From: Chara braunii
Taxonomy: Eukaryota; Streptophyta; Charophyceae; Charales; Characeae
Length of the DNA: 28,173 nt
Reading direction: 5' to 3'
Assembly: GCA_003427395.1 (NCBI GenBank)
Contig: BFEA01000428.1
Coordinates: 1,180,857 to 1,209,029 of the forward strand
Part shown: positions 20,401 to 28,173 of the stretch, piece after piece
How positions within the stretch are numbered: the first letter of the stretch is position 1
Layout: each line of letters begins with the position of its first letter
Made by a program: the position numbers and the translations under genes
The notes under the pieces: generated by a model
Database searches by the model: none
What the model saw: only the letters and a program-made list of their open reading frames with translations
Told to the model about the DNA's origin: nothing

Positions 20401-21560
20401 TCGTACAGGGTTCGAGGGGGTTCCAAAGAATCGACCATCCTCGAAATCTGCACGAGGGGTTCACCCATAATCATGGTTTGCGTTCTTTGTAGATTCTGAT
20501 CAGTCAAGCTTAGCGATCTTGTGTTTTCTCGTTGCACAGGGCAATAAATACGCTGTTGTGCCATTTCCAGAACGACTGGATCGTCCTCATCACTGCTGTC
20601 CGCGTCCTTCAGAGATTGTTCACCGTCGACAGAGTTATCCCAGGTAATTACGTGGAGAGTTCCCGCCATCATGGGAGAAACTCGCGGGGTTACATTAGCC
20701 AAGGTTCGAAGGGTCAGCCTCATAGGTACAACATAGGGCTTCCCTCCTGTATTCTGGAGGACAATCGATCGCCTCTCGAAGTCTAGATTGGCTTGCAAGG
20801 CCACAAGAGCAGGAAGGCCAAAAAGGACGTCGTAAGTACTTACGTCTAAAACTACGACATCTCCCAAAGCATGTACTTTCCGTAATCGAAAAGCAACATT
20901 GGTCATCCGTCCCACCATTTTAATATTTTCTTCGTCTGCTGAAACGAGCTGATCTTTCTCCGTAAGCATAATTAGATCGTTCTTTCTACCTGCCCTTTCA
21001 ACTACTCGTAATGAGATAGCCAAGACAGCGGCTTAAGAATCAATGATGGCATTGTACGGGATTACCCATATCTCGATATCGCATTCTATGGATTTCCATG
21101 GGATTGATTTAATCCGTAGGAAGTGATCATCTTTCTGGATTAATCCTAACCGTATCGGGTTTGAAGTATCTGCAGCGTTTTTGCCTAGTGTTGGACTCTT
21201 TGCTTTCGTATTCGTTGTTCGAGCAAGGGCGAATCGTTTTCGATTTGCTTTGCAGTGTTGCAACATGCGTTCATTGGCCTATTCCGATATCGTCAGCAGA
21301 TGTCCGATCGGAAGAGGAATCCGATGATCTAGAGCTCGCACGATGTTCAGAACATCGATTTCTCTGGTGACGAAGGGGGTTCCTTTCGACTCCATTTCCC
21401 TTGGAGAAGGTCGCCACTCCGCCACCTCCCTTTGTTCCGGCGCAGGTCTAATCGTTCCAATCATCCCAAGCCCCGGATATCCAAGCGTTACGTACTGATC
21501 CAACGAGATTAGTTTAGCAGCTTCTTCCGTTGTAGCTATCGTACTTCTAACTCCTTCCAT
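20370..21560 (-). pseudogene. Aspartic protease region of pol, inactivated
   Basis: The retropepsin that would cut the Gag-Pol precursor. It is in the same frame as gag, starting directly after gag's TAA with ATG GAA. Two further stops interrupt it: TAG at 21281-21279 and TAA at 21035-21033. The second falls inside the active-site triad, where A-I-I-D-S-stop-A-A-V stands for the expected D-S-G-A. The rest of the fold is recognisable, with YDVLFGLPAL in the place of the conserved 'YD.LLG...L'. After about 20400 the frame closes at 20370 and the RT continues in another frame. Replacement of the active-site Gly by a stop means no working protease. Confidence 0.85.
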
Positions 21561-22685
21561 TTATTCCATTAGCGCCCCTACCCGCCCCAGTCCGTTAGTG
21601 ATCAGGGCTGCTGCTACCGGTGCGGCTCCGACTCGCTGCTGTGGAGGTCGATGGGGGCAATCTCGGGCTATGTGCCCTGGCTGATGACATGTGTAACAAA
21701 CGCTCAGATTGCCAAGGATCCCTGCGGGAGGGGGTGTCGGAGCCAACCCGTGTTGAATCGGGGCGGCACACACCGCTATTGGTCGCATCGACCTCATCAT
21801 CGCTTCTATTCGAGCATTGTGTTCCCGTTGTTCCTTTTTGCTTTCCTGAATCAGGTTGACCAGTGTCGTGGTTAGTTGCAATAGGGCGGAAGACTCGTTT
21901 GGCCGTGCGAGACTTTCGATCAGAGGTGGGGGTGCCGTCATCACTGGGACGGGCATGCTTGTGACCACACTCGGGGTGGGTCGTTTTGGGGTAATCTGTT
22001 CTAGATAGGTGACCAGACTAGACACAAACCCCATGTTTTCAAACTTATTTTGTAATGCGGCCAGCTCAACCTTAGCCCTTGCCAGTTCGGATGAGTCTCC
22101 TTCCCTAGGATAATCTTCCCCTTCTAGGAGATTTGCGGCGAACTTTTGTTCCATTTCCTCTGCGATTGCCATGATCTGTTGCAGCGTGTGATTGATGGGG
22201 GAGAACTGTTTTCGCAGTTTCGCCCTCATCGTTCTGCTGCGGAGCCCGTCAATGAACAAATCTCTGCCTACTTGTTCACCTCGTTCTGTTTTCACAAACA
22301 TCCTGTAGAATCGATTTCGATACTCGGTGACAGATTCGAGGGGTTTTTGAACTCGGTATTTAATCATGAAAAGGACCTGTTCGGGGTGGATATAATCAAA
22401 TCGGTTCAAAAAATGTCGCTCGAATGTCGGGAGATCGACCCATACATAGGTACTGAACCAATGATGAACGTTTTCTCCCAATCGAGCGGGAATGTTCACC
22501 TGTGCCTCGTTGTCATCGTACTGCTGAGCCCGGAGCGTGGCCAGCCATGCTCCAGCAAGGTGATGCGCAGGATCAAACATGTAGAGATCAGGTGGCGTCA
22601 TAGGAGCCCGTGCTCGCGATGGAGGTTGATTATGATTCTGTTGTGGATTAGGATTCTGTTGGGGCAACTGTTGATTAGCGTTCAT
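21561..22685 (-). CDS. gag: Gag polyprotein (374 aa)
   Basis: The structural protein that packages element RNA into cytoplasmic virus-like particles. The ATG at 22685 is the first in the open frame after the leader. The N-terminus is Gln/Asn/Pro-rich. Residues about 35-190 form a retrotransposon-gag (capsid-like) domain with HHWFSTYVWVDLPTFERHFL and VTEYRNRFYRMFV. A helical stretch rich in Glu and Lys follows, then a CCHC zinc knuckle near residue 337: C-Y-T-C-H-Q-P-G-H-I-A-R-D-C (C-x2-C-x4-H-x4-C). The frame is intact to TAA at 21563-21561, in contrast to pol. The protease is in the same frame just beyond the stop, so Gag-Pol would need stop readthrough if the TAA is original. It lies 142 bases downstream of the primer site. 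Confidence 0.93.
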   Translation of the reverse strand: MNANQQLPQQNPNPQQNHNQPPSRARAPMTPPDLYMFDPAHHLAGAWLATLRAQQYDDNEAQVNIPARLGENVHHWFSTYVWVDLPTFERHFLNRFDYIHPEQVLFMIKYRVQKPLESVTEYRNRFYRMFVKTERGEQVGRDLFIDGLRSRTMRAKLRKQFSPINHTLQQIMAIAEEMEQKFAANLLEGEDYPREGDSSELARAKVELAALQNKFENMGFVSSLVTYLEQITPKRPTPSVVTSMPVPVMTAPPPLIESLARPNESSALLQLTTTLVNLIQESKKEQREHNARIEAMMRSMRPIAVCAAPIQHGLAPTPPPAGILGNLSVCYTCHQPGHIARDCPHRPPQQRVGAAPVAAALITNGLGRVGALME

Positions 22686-22827
22686 TTTGACCGCCCATCG
22701 AGCCGCAGACCGGCTTCTGGTGACTACGGGATCACGTCGATGCGCATTCCGTAGTCGAGGTCGTCCCCTGTTAGCCAGATCGCTTTGATCTGGGTTACCG
22801 TCCCACGAATCCTATAACCCTGCCACG

Positions 22828-22845
22828 TGTCGGGCTCCGATACCA
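22828..22845 (-). promoter_or_regulatory. Primer binding site (initiator Met tRNA type)
   Basis: On the minus strand it begins TGGTATCGGAGCCCGACA, matching the complement of the plant initiator Met tRNA 3' end (TGGTATCAGAGC) with one change in the first 12 bases. It touches the shortened 5' LTR, sharing TGG with it, with no spacer left. Confidence 0.85.
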
Positions 22846-25253
22846 ACCTCACGCCCGACGCGACTTCCTGATCGGAGTGGGATGTGGGCCTGGAAGTGCG
22901 AAAAGGGGTGTGCCAAGGATTTTTGGGAAAGTGGGGGTGGAGTCCCAGGTCAGAACTGAGATCTCCTGTGGCAAGGATTCAGGGGCATATATGCAATAGG
23001 ACTAAGGTGCGGGTTACTTTCGGTCTGATGACGGTCGATGTCGTGTAGCTTAAGGCAGATGGCATGCGCGGTGCATCAGAGGCCGTCCGATCCGTCTGTT
23101 TTGGAGACGGCGGTTCGAGAGAGGCTCGGGAGGGCTGCGGTTCTTACAAGTCGGATTTTCGGGGGCAGACACGTGGCATCTGCCGCCGCACGTTATAGTT
23201 AGGCTCCGTGGTTTCCGGGGTTCGGTGGTAGATGCGCCGTCTGCAGTTTCTGCACGGCGTGCGGGGCCAATACGGGGCGATGGAATTCCATTGTACCACC
23301 GTGAGTTGGTGATACGGGAGGAGGAGACGGAAGGGAGGGAAATTGGTAGAGACAACGACAAAGCTGGGGGATATGAAGTATTGCGTATTATACATAGTTG
23401 GGTAATCGGGGCACCTCGGATCGCTGGTTACGGCACAACGAAACTCCCTGGGGCACAATCGGTTCCCGGTTAGGTAGGGAAATTCTGGACGTCTTTGCCT
23501 AAGTTCTTCTCTTACCCAAGGTTCGAAGTACTCTGAGTCCCATGAGTCCGACATCTTGTCATTGCGGCGTAGTGGAAGCCTTCCGCACACATCTAACTGA
23601 CAAGGGGATTTCTCGATGTGATATCGGAAATTCTTATCCGTTTAGGTGCGTGAAGGAAGGACAATTCCCGCCTGTCCGATACCGGAGGTGTCAAGTTCGT
23701 CAATGGTCGCGAATCGGCGCGCGTGGATACGTGTAGGCTGCACAGATCAGATCGTGCTTACACGTAGCCCCCGGGGGTATTCGCTTATTTCTGGGAAAAA
23801 AAAAAAGGAGTCTAATTCCCCATGCAAAATCGCCACGTGCCATTGACAACTACCCAATCATCTAATCACTCAGTGATCCCGCAAGCAATCATTCCCGAGC
23901 ATGCAAGGCGTCATTACACATCAGACGTCATAATGTCTACTATGGTTAACGGCGTATCAAAATGGCAAGCAAAGACGATGACCAGACAGGAAAAACGACA
24001 ATTATATCATCCATTCATCCATTCATTCGACAAAACACACAATAGCTGAGATCAAGATCAATCGCAAAACAAGTGTGGACTGAAACTGAGGCAAAGATTC
24101 TGAAAACAAAAGAAAACGGGCGAGTCGCCCTCAGCCGAGATCAAAATTTATATACAAAAGTAAAGAGGGAGACAAGACAAAGAAAATTGCAAATCCACGT
24201 CCATCAACCTCAGCTCTCTCTTCCTCTCTCTCTCTCTCCGAAGCGGACAGTTCGTTGTCACACACCAACCCACGAAGTCGTCACCCCGCTTAGTCCTCTT
24301 GCACCCGTCAGGTTCGCCCGCGCGCTACAGTCCGTCGTAGCCCCACGCGTCAACCCCGCGCATTTGGCACCAGCTCGTCGGGTCGTTCGACTCCCACTTC
24401 AACTCACCTCTTACTTTGCTCGTGAGCCGACCCTCACTGATCGCGCTCCCCGAGCTTCCAACAACTGGTTAAGAGAGCTAGCTTATCGCGCAGCCGGAAT
24501 TTATAGCGTGCATGCATGCGCGAAGAACACAAAATTACAAGGACTTAGAAAGAGAGAAGGGAAGGAAGCGCCTACGTTCTGCATGGTTAGATCGCGGCGT
24601 GGGGGACGTAGCCACTCTCCGCGCATCGATCCGATCATGCAGCTCGCGGGCCAAAGGAGAGAGAAGGCGGGAAAGATGAAGCTCAAGAAGAAAGATACAG
24701 TTACAAGGGCGCCCCGCCCAAAATTACGGTTACGCGCAAGATTAAGGGCGCCAGCTAATCAGAGTTCCGTTGCAGCCGCAAAAAGAAGCGCGCAAGCAAC
24801 AAGGCAGCGCGCGGCAAAAGAAATCCTAAATTCCTAAATTCCTAGCTAATGCAAAAAGAACTTTAATAAAATGCAAATTCCGAAAAGAAAGTCCAAAATT
24901 TCGAGAGCCATCGAGGGCTCGACAAGATTCGAAAAAGAAATACAAAAAGACGCAAAACTTCCCGCGCGATTTCCGCGCCTAAAACCCGACAACAGAACAA
25001 GAAAGAGGTGACGTCAAACATTATTAATCGCGCCTTTGTCGGCGCGACAGCCACTCAACCGGCCATCTCGCGACTTGCCCGGCCCTGAACCCAGCCATCC
25101 GAAAAGAAGCGACGCAAAAAGGCGAAGAAGCGAGGACATCGATGCAATTTCCCTTCGATCCCAATCTCCCGTAATTGGCCCAACCTTCCCATCTTAGGAC
25201 CCCTCATTGTCATCGCGCAGAAAATCGCGCGGAACAGAAATTCGTTCGTCACA
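22843..25253 (-). repeat. 5' LTR (about 2411 bp), 3' end truncated
   Basis: The upstream LTR in element orientation, carrying the promoter. It starts TGTGACGAACG at 25253. It is collinear with the 3' LTR over its length but stops at GAGGT, before the GGGCGTCACA terminus, and runs directly into the primer site. It has a shorter CT repeat (24224-24238) and scattered substitutions against the 3' LTR. Open frames inside it, such as 24073-24837 on the plus strand, are antisense to the element and not supported as genes. Confidence 0.94.
24144..24154 (-). promoter_or_regulatory. Candidate TATA box in 5' LTR
   Basis: TATATAAATTT on the minus strand, conserved at 13241-13251 in the other LTR. A second candidate, TATAAATT, lies upstream at 24505-24498 and is also conserved (13631-13638). 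Either could direct transcription of the element. The start site cannot be fixed from sequence, so the choice is tentative. Confidence 0.35.
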
Positions 25254-25257
25254 ATAC
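25254..25257. repeat. Target-site duplication, right copy (ATAC)
   Basis: It matches ATAC at 11927-11930. It is 4 bp long, where 5 bp is the more common length for Ty3/gypsy. The fifth base differs on both sides (G-ATAC left, ATAC-A right). Confidence 0.8.
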
Positions 25258-25409
25258 ACCACCACATGTTCTTGTCTATTGTGCATGTGGAGAGCAGCGG
25301 AGTCAGGCCCATGATCTCAATTATTTCAAAACCATAAACAATGGATGTGAAAAAAGTTCTGCAGTGAGCTTGAAAAACCTGGAACTGCACCCCTCCCCCT
25401 CGCCTGCAT

Positions 25410-25545
25410 GAAATCAGACAACAGGCTATTACCACGGACAGGACCTTGCAAGTCCATCGCAAAGGATTCTGTCAGAAACCTGTGTGTAAATAAATTTGTT
25501 GCCTGTTGGCCAGAGTTTCCAGATTTAGTCCAAGTATGATCACTG
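25410..25545 (-). other. Possible exon, unidentified
   Basis: On the minus strand, after a (GT)n tract ending GTGCAG, an open stretch reads DHTWTKSGNSGQQATN, then LTESFAMDLQGPVRGN and LLSDFMQ near 25410. The composition is protein-like and the preceding pyrimidine/GT tract plus CAG resembles a 3' splice site. No family is recognised, no clear GT donor follows (GCAG then GCGAGG), and no second exon was found. It may be chance or a decayed gene piece. Confidence 0.25.
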
Positions 25546-25551
25546 CACACA

Positions 25552-25586
<35 letters not shown>

Positions 25587-25592
25587 AAAAAA
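25545..25592. repeat. (CA)n plus poly(A) simple repeat
   Basis: About ten CA units followed by about 28 A. The A run could be the tail of an old retrotransposed sequence ending here on the plus strand, but no SINE body is recognisable in front of it. Confidence 0.9.
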
Positions 25593-25991
25593 GACAGCTG
25601 GTAGTAGCAGGGATCTAAAAAGTTTTAGGCCTACCAAAAGAAAGCATCAAGCGAAACATTGACAACTCTTGCCACCAGAATTGAATTGTTCCACCATCAG
25701 AGACTTTTGTTTGTTTTTCCCAATATTTTTCCCAAAAAGACATGTTTCCCTGTACATTGTTACAAATTTAGGGTGGCTGGGCCCAAATAGGTGGTTCAAG
25801 GAAATGCCGGACCGCCCAATGGGCAACTAGATTGTGTGCTGTTATTTATTCCTGCATGTCCAAAATACCCAATTGCCAAATTGCTCCTCTTTCACCACCT
25901 CCAAATTGCTTATCCTCCAAATAAGCAACAGGAAGGGGAGAGTCAGGCAAGTGCCCCCATCCTTGTTGAACAGTAAGCGGCAGGCCCTATC
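25593..25991. other. Non-coding spacer
   Basis: Intron-like or intergenic sequence with no supported gene or repeat. Confidence 0.5.
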
Positions 25992-26272
25992 AGCTATGTT
26001 ATGATCATATGCTCGAGTCGTGCCCGCGCCACGATTTTAGGAAACGTACGGGCTGCTACAGGAGTGCCCAAATTCATCCGACTAGAAATGTTTCTACTCT
26101 TTTTTTAGCTATGTTATGATCATACGCTCGAGTCGTGCCCGCGCCACGATTTTAGGAAACGTACGGGCTACTACAGGAGTGCCCAAATTCATCCGACTAG
26201 AAATGTTTCTACTCTCTTTTTTTCCGCGGCCGATAGGTGGGCCAAGTACGGGTGGTTTAAGCCTCCAGCACC
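25992..26272. repeat. Family F element with 115-bp tandem duplication
   Basis: AGCTATGTTATGATCATA(T/C)GCTCGAG begins at 25992 and again at 26107, giving two nearly identical units of about 115 bp. Each contains CGCCACGATTTTAGGAAACG and GACTAGAAATGTTTCTACTC, also present in the 9532-9689 element. Only the second unit continues into the right terminus AAGTACGGGTGGTTTAA (26244-26260). The left terminus seen at 9532 is absent here. Confidence 0.8.
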
Positions 26273-26375
26273 TTTCCCATATGTCGGTCGCAGGCCCTGC
26301 GCACCGAGCATTTGGGATGTACCTGGCTAGCACGCCTGGCCGGGGCTGACCTCCGTGTTAACCGGCGACTTTTTT

Positions 26376-26429
26376 TTTGCCTGGGAAAGGTACTGGCGGT
26401 TTAAACCACCATTACGTTTTCCAGGCAAA
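26376..26429. repeat. 54-bp near-perfect palindrome
   Basis: Arms 26376-26402 and 26403-26429 are inverted copies matching at 23 of 27 positions with no loop. The centre, GGTACTGGCGGTTT then AAACCACCATTAC, is the family F terminus joined to its own inverse. Confidence 0.85.
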
Positions 26430-26623
26430 TCGTTCCCATGCTGCCATGCACATCCTGCGACTTTCGATTCGGCAGATCATGCCGCATCAAAAGTCACAGG
26501 CACGAGCTGCCGAATTGAAAAGGCTGCGCCCGCCAGCCACAAGAATGGGATTTTGCACCCACATCAGGTAGGTTCAACAAGATTCGGTGCACGGCGGAAT
26601 TTGGCCTTCAAGTTGGCAGAAAG

Positions 26624-26783
26624 CACTGGGTTGGTACACCCATGAACTGTTGAAATGCAGACCCAAGTTTGAATCCAGATACAATCAGACCACCAGAACA
26701 AAGTCGTTCTGAGTTAACTGGGGCTGTTCAGTCCAATGATGATATCTCAAGGCCTTCGCCCTTCCCCAAAACAAAAAAAAAAA
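26624..26783 (+). mobile_element. tRNA-derived SINE (copy D)
   Basis: Same family as 75-243: a CACCCATGAACTGTTGAAAT segment, box B form AGTTTGAATCC (26667-26677), the body with GATATCTCAAGGCC, and an A-rich tail to 26783. A weak flanking repeat, GGCAGAAAG (26615-26623) and GGCAAAAAG (26784-26792), with one mismatch, could be its target duplication. Box A is degraded. Confidence 0.8.
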
Positions 26784-26808
26784 GGCAAAAAGAGGATCGG
26801 AAGTACTA

Positions 26809-26913
26809 CCCTCTTCCCCCGAACACAACGCACCCTTATTTTGGCTGTATCTGGCCGGAAATATAGCTTGTATACATTCATTTTTAGGGTGCGTTATGTT
26901 CGGGGGAAGACCG
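26809..26913. mobile_element. TA-flanked MITE, 105 bp (family M)
   Basis: Terminal inverted repeats of about 28 bp: CCCTCTTCCCCCGAACACAA followed by CGCACCCT at the left, and AGGGTGCGTTATGTTCGGGG followed by GAAGACCG at the right. The flanks are TA at 26807-26808 and 26914-26915, the target duplication used by Tc1/mariner-type (Stowaway-like) elements. It interrupts sequence that is continuous in the related block near 27850. Confidence 0.8.
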
Positions 26914-26960
26914 TAGTGGTTTAGTAAGGGATAGGTGAGCAAGTTTGTAGAATGAACCTA

Positions 26961-27001
26961 CCCTCTTCCCTCCCGAGCGCAACACACCCTCATTGTGGCT
27001 G
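26961..27001. mobile_element. Truncated family M MITE
   Basis: It begins after TA at 26959-26960 with CCCTCTTCCC and follows the left half of the 27908-28019 copy to CATTGTGGCTG, then breaks off. The next bases, ACCAGAACAAAGTC at 27003-27016, repeat part of SINE copy D (26694-26707), so the right half was lost in a rearrangement. Confidence 0.75.
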
Positions 27002-27016
27002 AACCAGAACAAAGTC

Positions 27017-27748
27017 ATTTTTTTTTAATTTTTTAAAATTTTATTTATTTATTTGAAGTTGCAGTTTGTATTATAGAAAATTGGAGAACCGAGGCCGGGA
27101 ATCCCTCAGCATCTCAACCCGGAATTCCTGGGGCCAATACCCAGTTTAGGCTTCACTGGAAACCGGGTCCAGTGTCCCATGTACGGCAACTTCAACCAAA
27201 AAAGAAAATCGCAGCTGGACTAACAAATTCCAAAACCAGAAATAAGAGAGGCAACCACTAAGCAAATTAACCAGTTATTCTGCTATTCTGACTGGGAGCC
27301 TTACCCAGCTTCGCTTAAAGATATTACAGAAAAGAGGACAGTTCTCGGACCACCTCCAATGAAGAGACCTTGCTTACATTGGCAGGAGACCATAGCCTAA
27401 TGTGACTAGCCAAGAAACGACAAATAGTAAAATACCCAATGATCTAAAGCAAACTACAGAGGTCTATCTGGAGCAGGTGATTTGCAGAAATCCGAAGGAA
27501 GATCCATCAAAACCAAAAGAGAGGCCTGTCGGACCAGGGACCAGCTGATAGCCGTGTGGAGCCTGGGTTGTCATGACGAGCTTTCCCACCTTGTACCCTT
27601 GAGACTCTGTAGGGAGTACCGTATTCCAGGTACTCTAGATCTCAATGGGTACAACCCAGATTTGCTCTTTTATCAGCTAAATGCTTATCGGCCGTGCCCT
27701 AAGTAGCTCAGCAACGCTGCCACAACCACTAGTGTGTCTCCCACTAGT
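27017..27748. other. Non-coding stretch, nothing recognised
   Basis: After an A/T-rich section (27017-27055) the sequence has balanced composition but no long frame, splice-bounded exon or repeat that could be identified. It may be an old element or intron. Confidence 0.45.
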
Positions 27749-27829
27749 CATTCTGAGTGAGCTGGGGCTGGTCAGTCCAATGATGATATCTCGAGGCCGT
27801 CGCCCTTTCCGGAAAAAGAAAAAAAAAAA
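27749..27829 (+). repeat. SINE 3' part (copy E), 5'-truncated
   Basis: CATTCTGAGTGAGCTGGGGC onward matches the 3' half of copy D, including GATATCTCGAGGCCGTCGCC, and ends in an A-rich tail. The tRNA-like head is missing: the sequence before 27749 is unrelated to the family. Confidence 0.8.
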
Positions 27830-27907
27830 GTCGGCAAAAAGAGGATCGGAAGTACTATACTAGTGGTTTAGTAACGGCCAGGTGAGCAAGTTCGTAGAAT
27901 GAACCTA

Positions 27908-28019
27908 CCCTCTTCCCCCCGGAGCACAACACACCCTCATTGTGGCTGCACCCGACCATAAAGAAAATATTTTTTGTATACATTCATAATTAGGGTGCAT
28001 TGTGTTCAGGGGAAGAGGG
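27908..28019. mobile_element. TA-flanked MITE, 112 bp (family M), complete
   Basis: Left end CCCTCTTCCCCCCGGAGCAC, right end GTTCAGGGGAAGAGGG, inverted repeats of about 28 bp. TA lies at 27906-27907 and 28020-28021. It is the counterpart of the truncated copy at 26961 and sits in the same shared flank (GTAGAATGAACC). Confidence 0.82.
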
Positions 28020-28173
28020 TAGCACTGGTGACCGTAAAAATGACGGACAAGGACAGCTATATATATATATCGTCACAAACAGAACTGCCCGGTAAACCGT
28101 AGGCAGAGAGAGAGAAGAGGACAACAAACGAGGGGCTGTGACAAACTGTTTCGTCGGAGTTTCACCGACTCAT

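Larger units (their letters stand above)
11931..25253 (-). mobile_element. Ty3/gypsy LTR retrotransposon, about 13.3 kb, defective
   Basis: Two direct repeats of about 2.4 kb (11931-14396 and 22843-25253) bound a minus-strand interior in the order gag, protease, reverse transcriptase, RNase H, integrase, third ORF. The RT-before-integrase order defines Ty3/gypsy. The element ends in TGTGACG and CGTCACA and is flanked by ATAC on both sides. A primer site matching initiator methionine tRNA follows the 5' LTR. The length is above average for plant gypsy elements because of the long LTRs and about 2.3 kb of sequence after integrase. Stops and frameshifts in pol show this copy cannot move by itself. 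The LTR copies differ by scattered substitutions, a large CT-repeat length change and end differences, so the insertion is not recent. No chromodomain was recognised. The lineage is not assigned. Confidence 0.96.

Noticed and set aside
22146-22754. 202-codon plus-strand frame opposite gag
   Set aside because: It lies fully antisense to an intact gag with clear domains and shows no motif of its own.
1-28173. CRISPR array, bacterial operon, rRNA or phage content
   Set aside because: No regularly spaced identical repeats, no ribosomal sequence and no prokaryotic gene organisation; all recognisable elements are plant nuclear repeats.

Overview
This is a window of plant nuclear DNA that is almost entirely repeats, decayed mobile elements and intergenic or intronic sequence. 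No complete host gene could be identified. The plant assignment rests on three things: a large Ty3/gypsy LTR retrotransposon with an initiator-methionine tRNA primer site, a plant-style LINE with a reverse transcriptase remnant, and a cloud of tRNA-derived SINEs, MITEs and a hAT-type element. The species cannot be named from the sequence. A run of 90 N marks an assembly gap at 11093-11182.

Layout. 1-257: two head-to-tail copies of a tRNA-derived SINE, the second with a perfect 14-bp target duplication. 878-1054: a third SINE copy on the minus strand, also with a 14-bp duplication. About 1500-6480: a heavily mutated plus-strand LINE, with a probable ORF1 zinc-knuckle remnant near 1924-2264 and clear ORF2 linker/reverse-transcriptase motifs at 5641-6460. 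6481-9000 is mostly featureless. 8300-11520 holds a series of small inverted-repeat elements. The best of these is a 703-bp hAT-type element at 10098-10800 with an 8-bp target duplication. 11604-11780 is an exon-like open stretch of unknown identity.

11931-25253 is one Ty3/gypsy element of about 13.3 kb, inserted on the minus strand and flanked by the 4-bp duplication ATAC. Read on the minus strand it runs: 5' LTR (25253-22843), primer binding site, leader, gag (22685-21561), protease, reverse transcriptase (YMDD), RNase H, a linker with a PHD-finger-like Cys/His cluster, integrase (zinc-binding region, core, C-terminal domain), then a third open reading frame and the 3' LTR (14396-11931). 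The start codon of the third frame overlaps the pol stop as ATGA. Gag is intact. Pol carries several in-frame stops and at least three frameshifts, one stop replaces the glycine position of the protease active site, and one integrase catalytic aspartate is changed, so the copy is dead. The 5' LTR has lost its last bases up to the primer site. The 3' LTR lacks a polypurine tract and instead abuts an extra copy of the LTR terminus in a palindromic junction.

25254-28173: a possible minus-strand exon beside a microsatellite, a 115-bp tandem duplication of an inverted-repeat element family also seen at 9532-9689, a 54-bp near-perfect palindrome built from that family's termini, and two related blocks (26624-27001 and 27749-28019). 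Each block has a SINE 3' part, shared flank and a TA-flanked MITE. One block has an extra MITE where the other has only a few extra bases.
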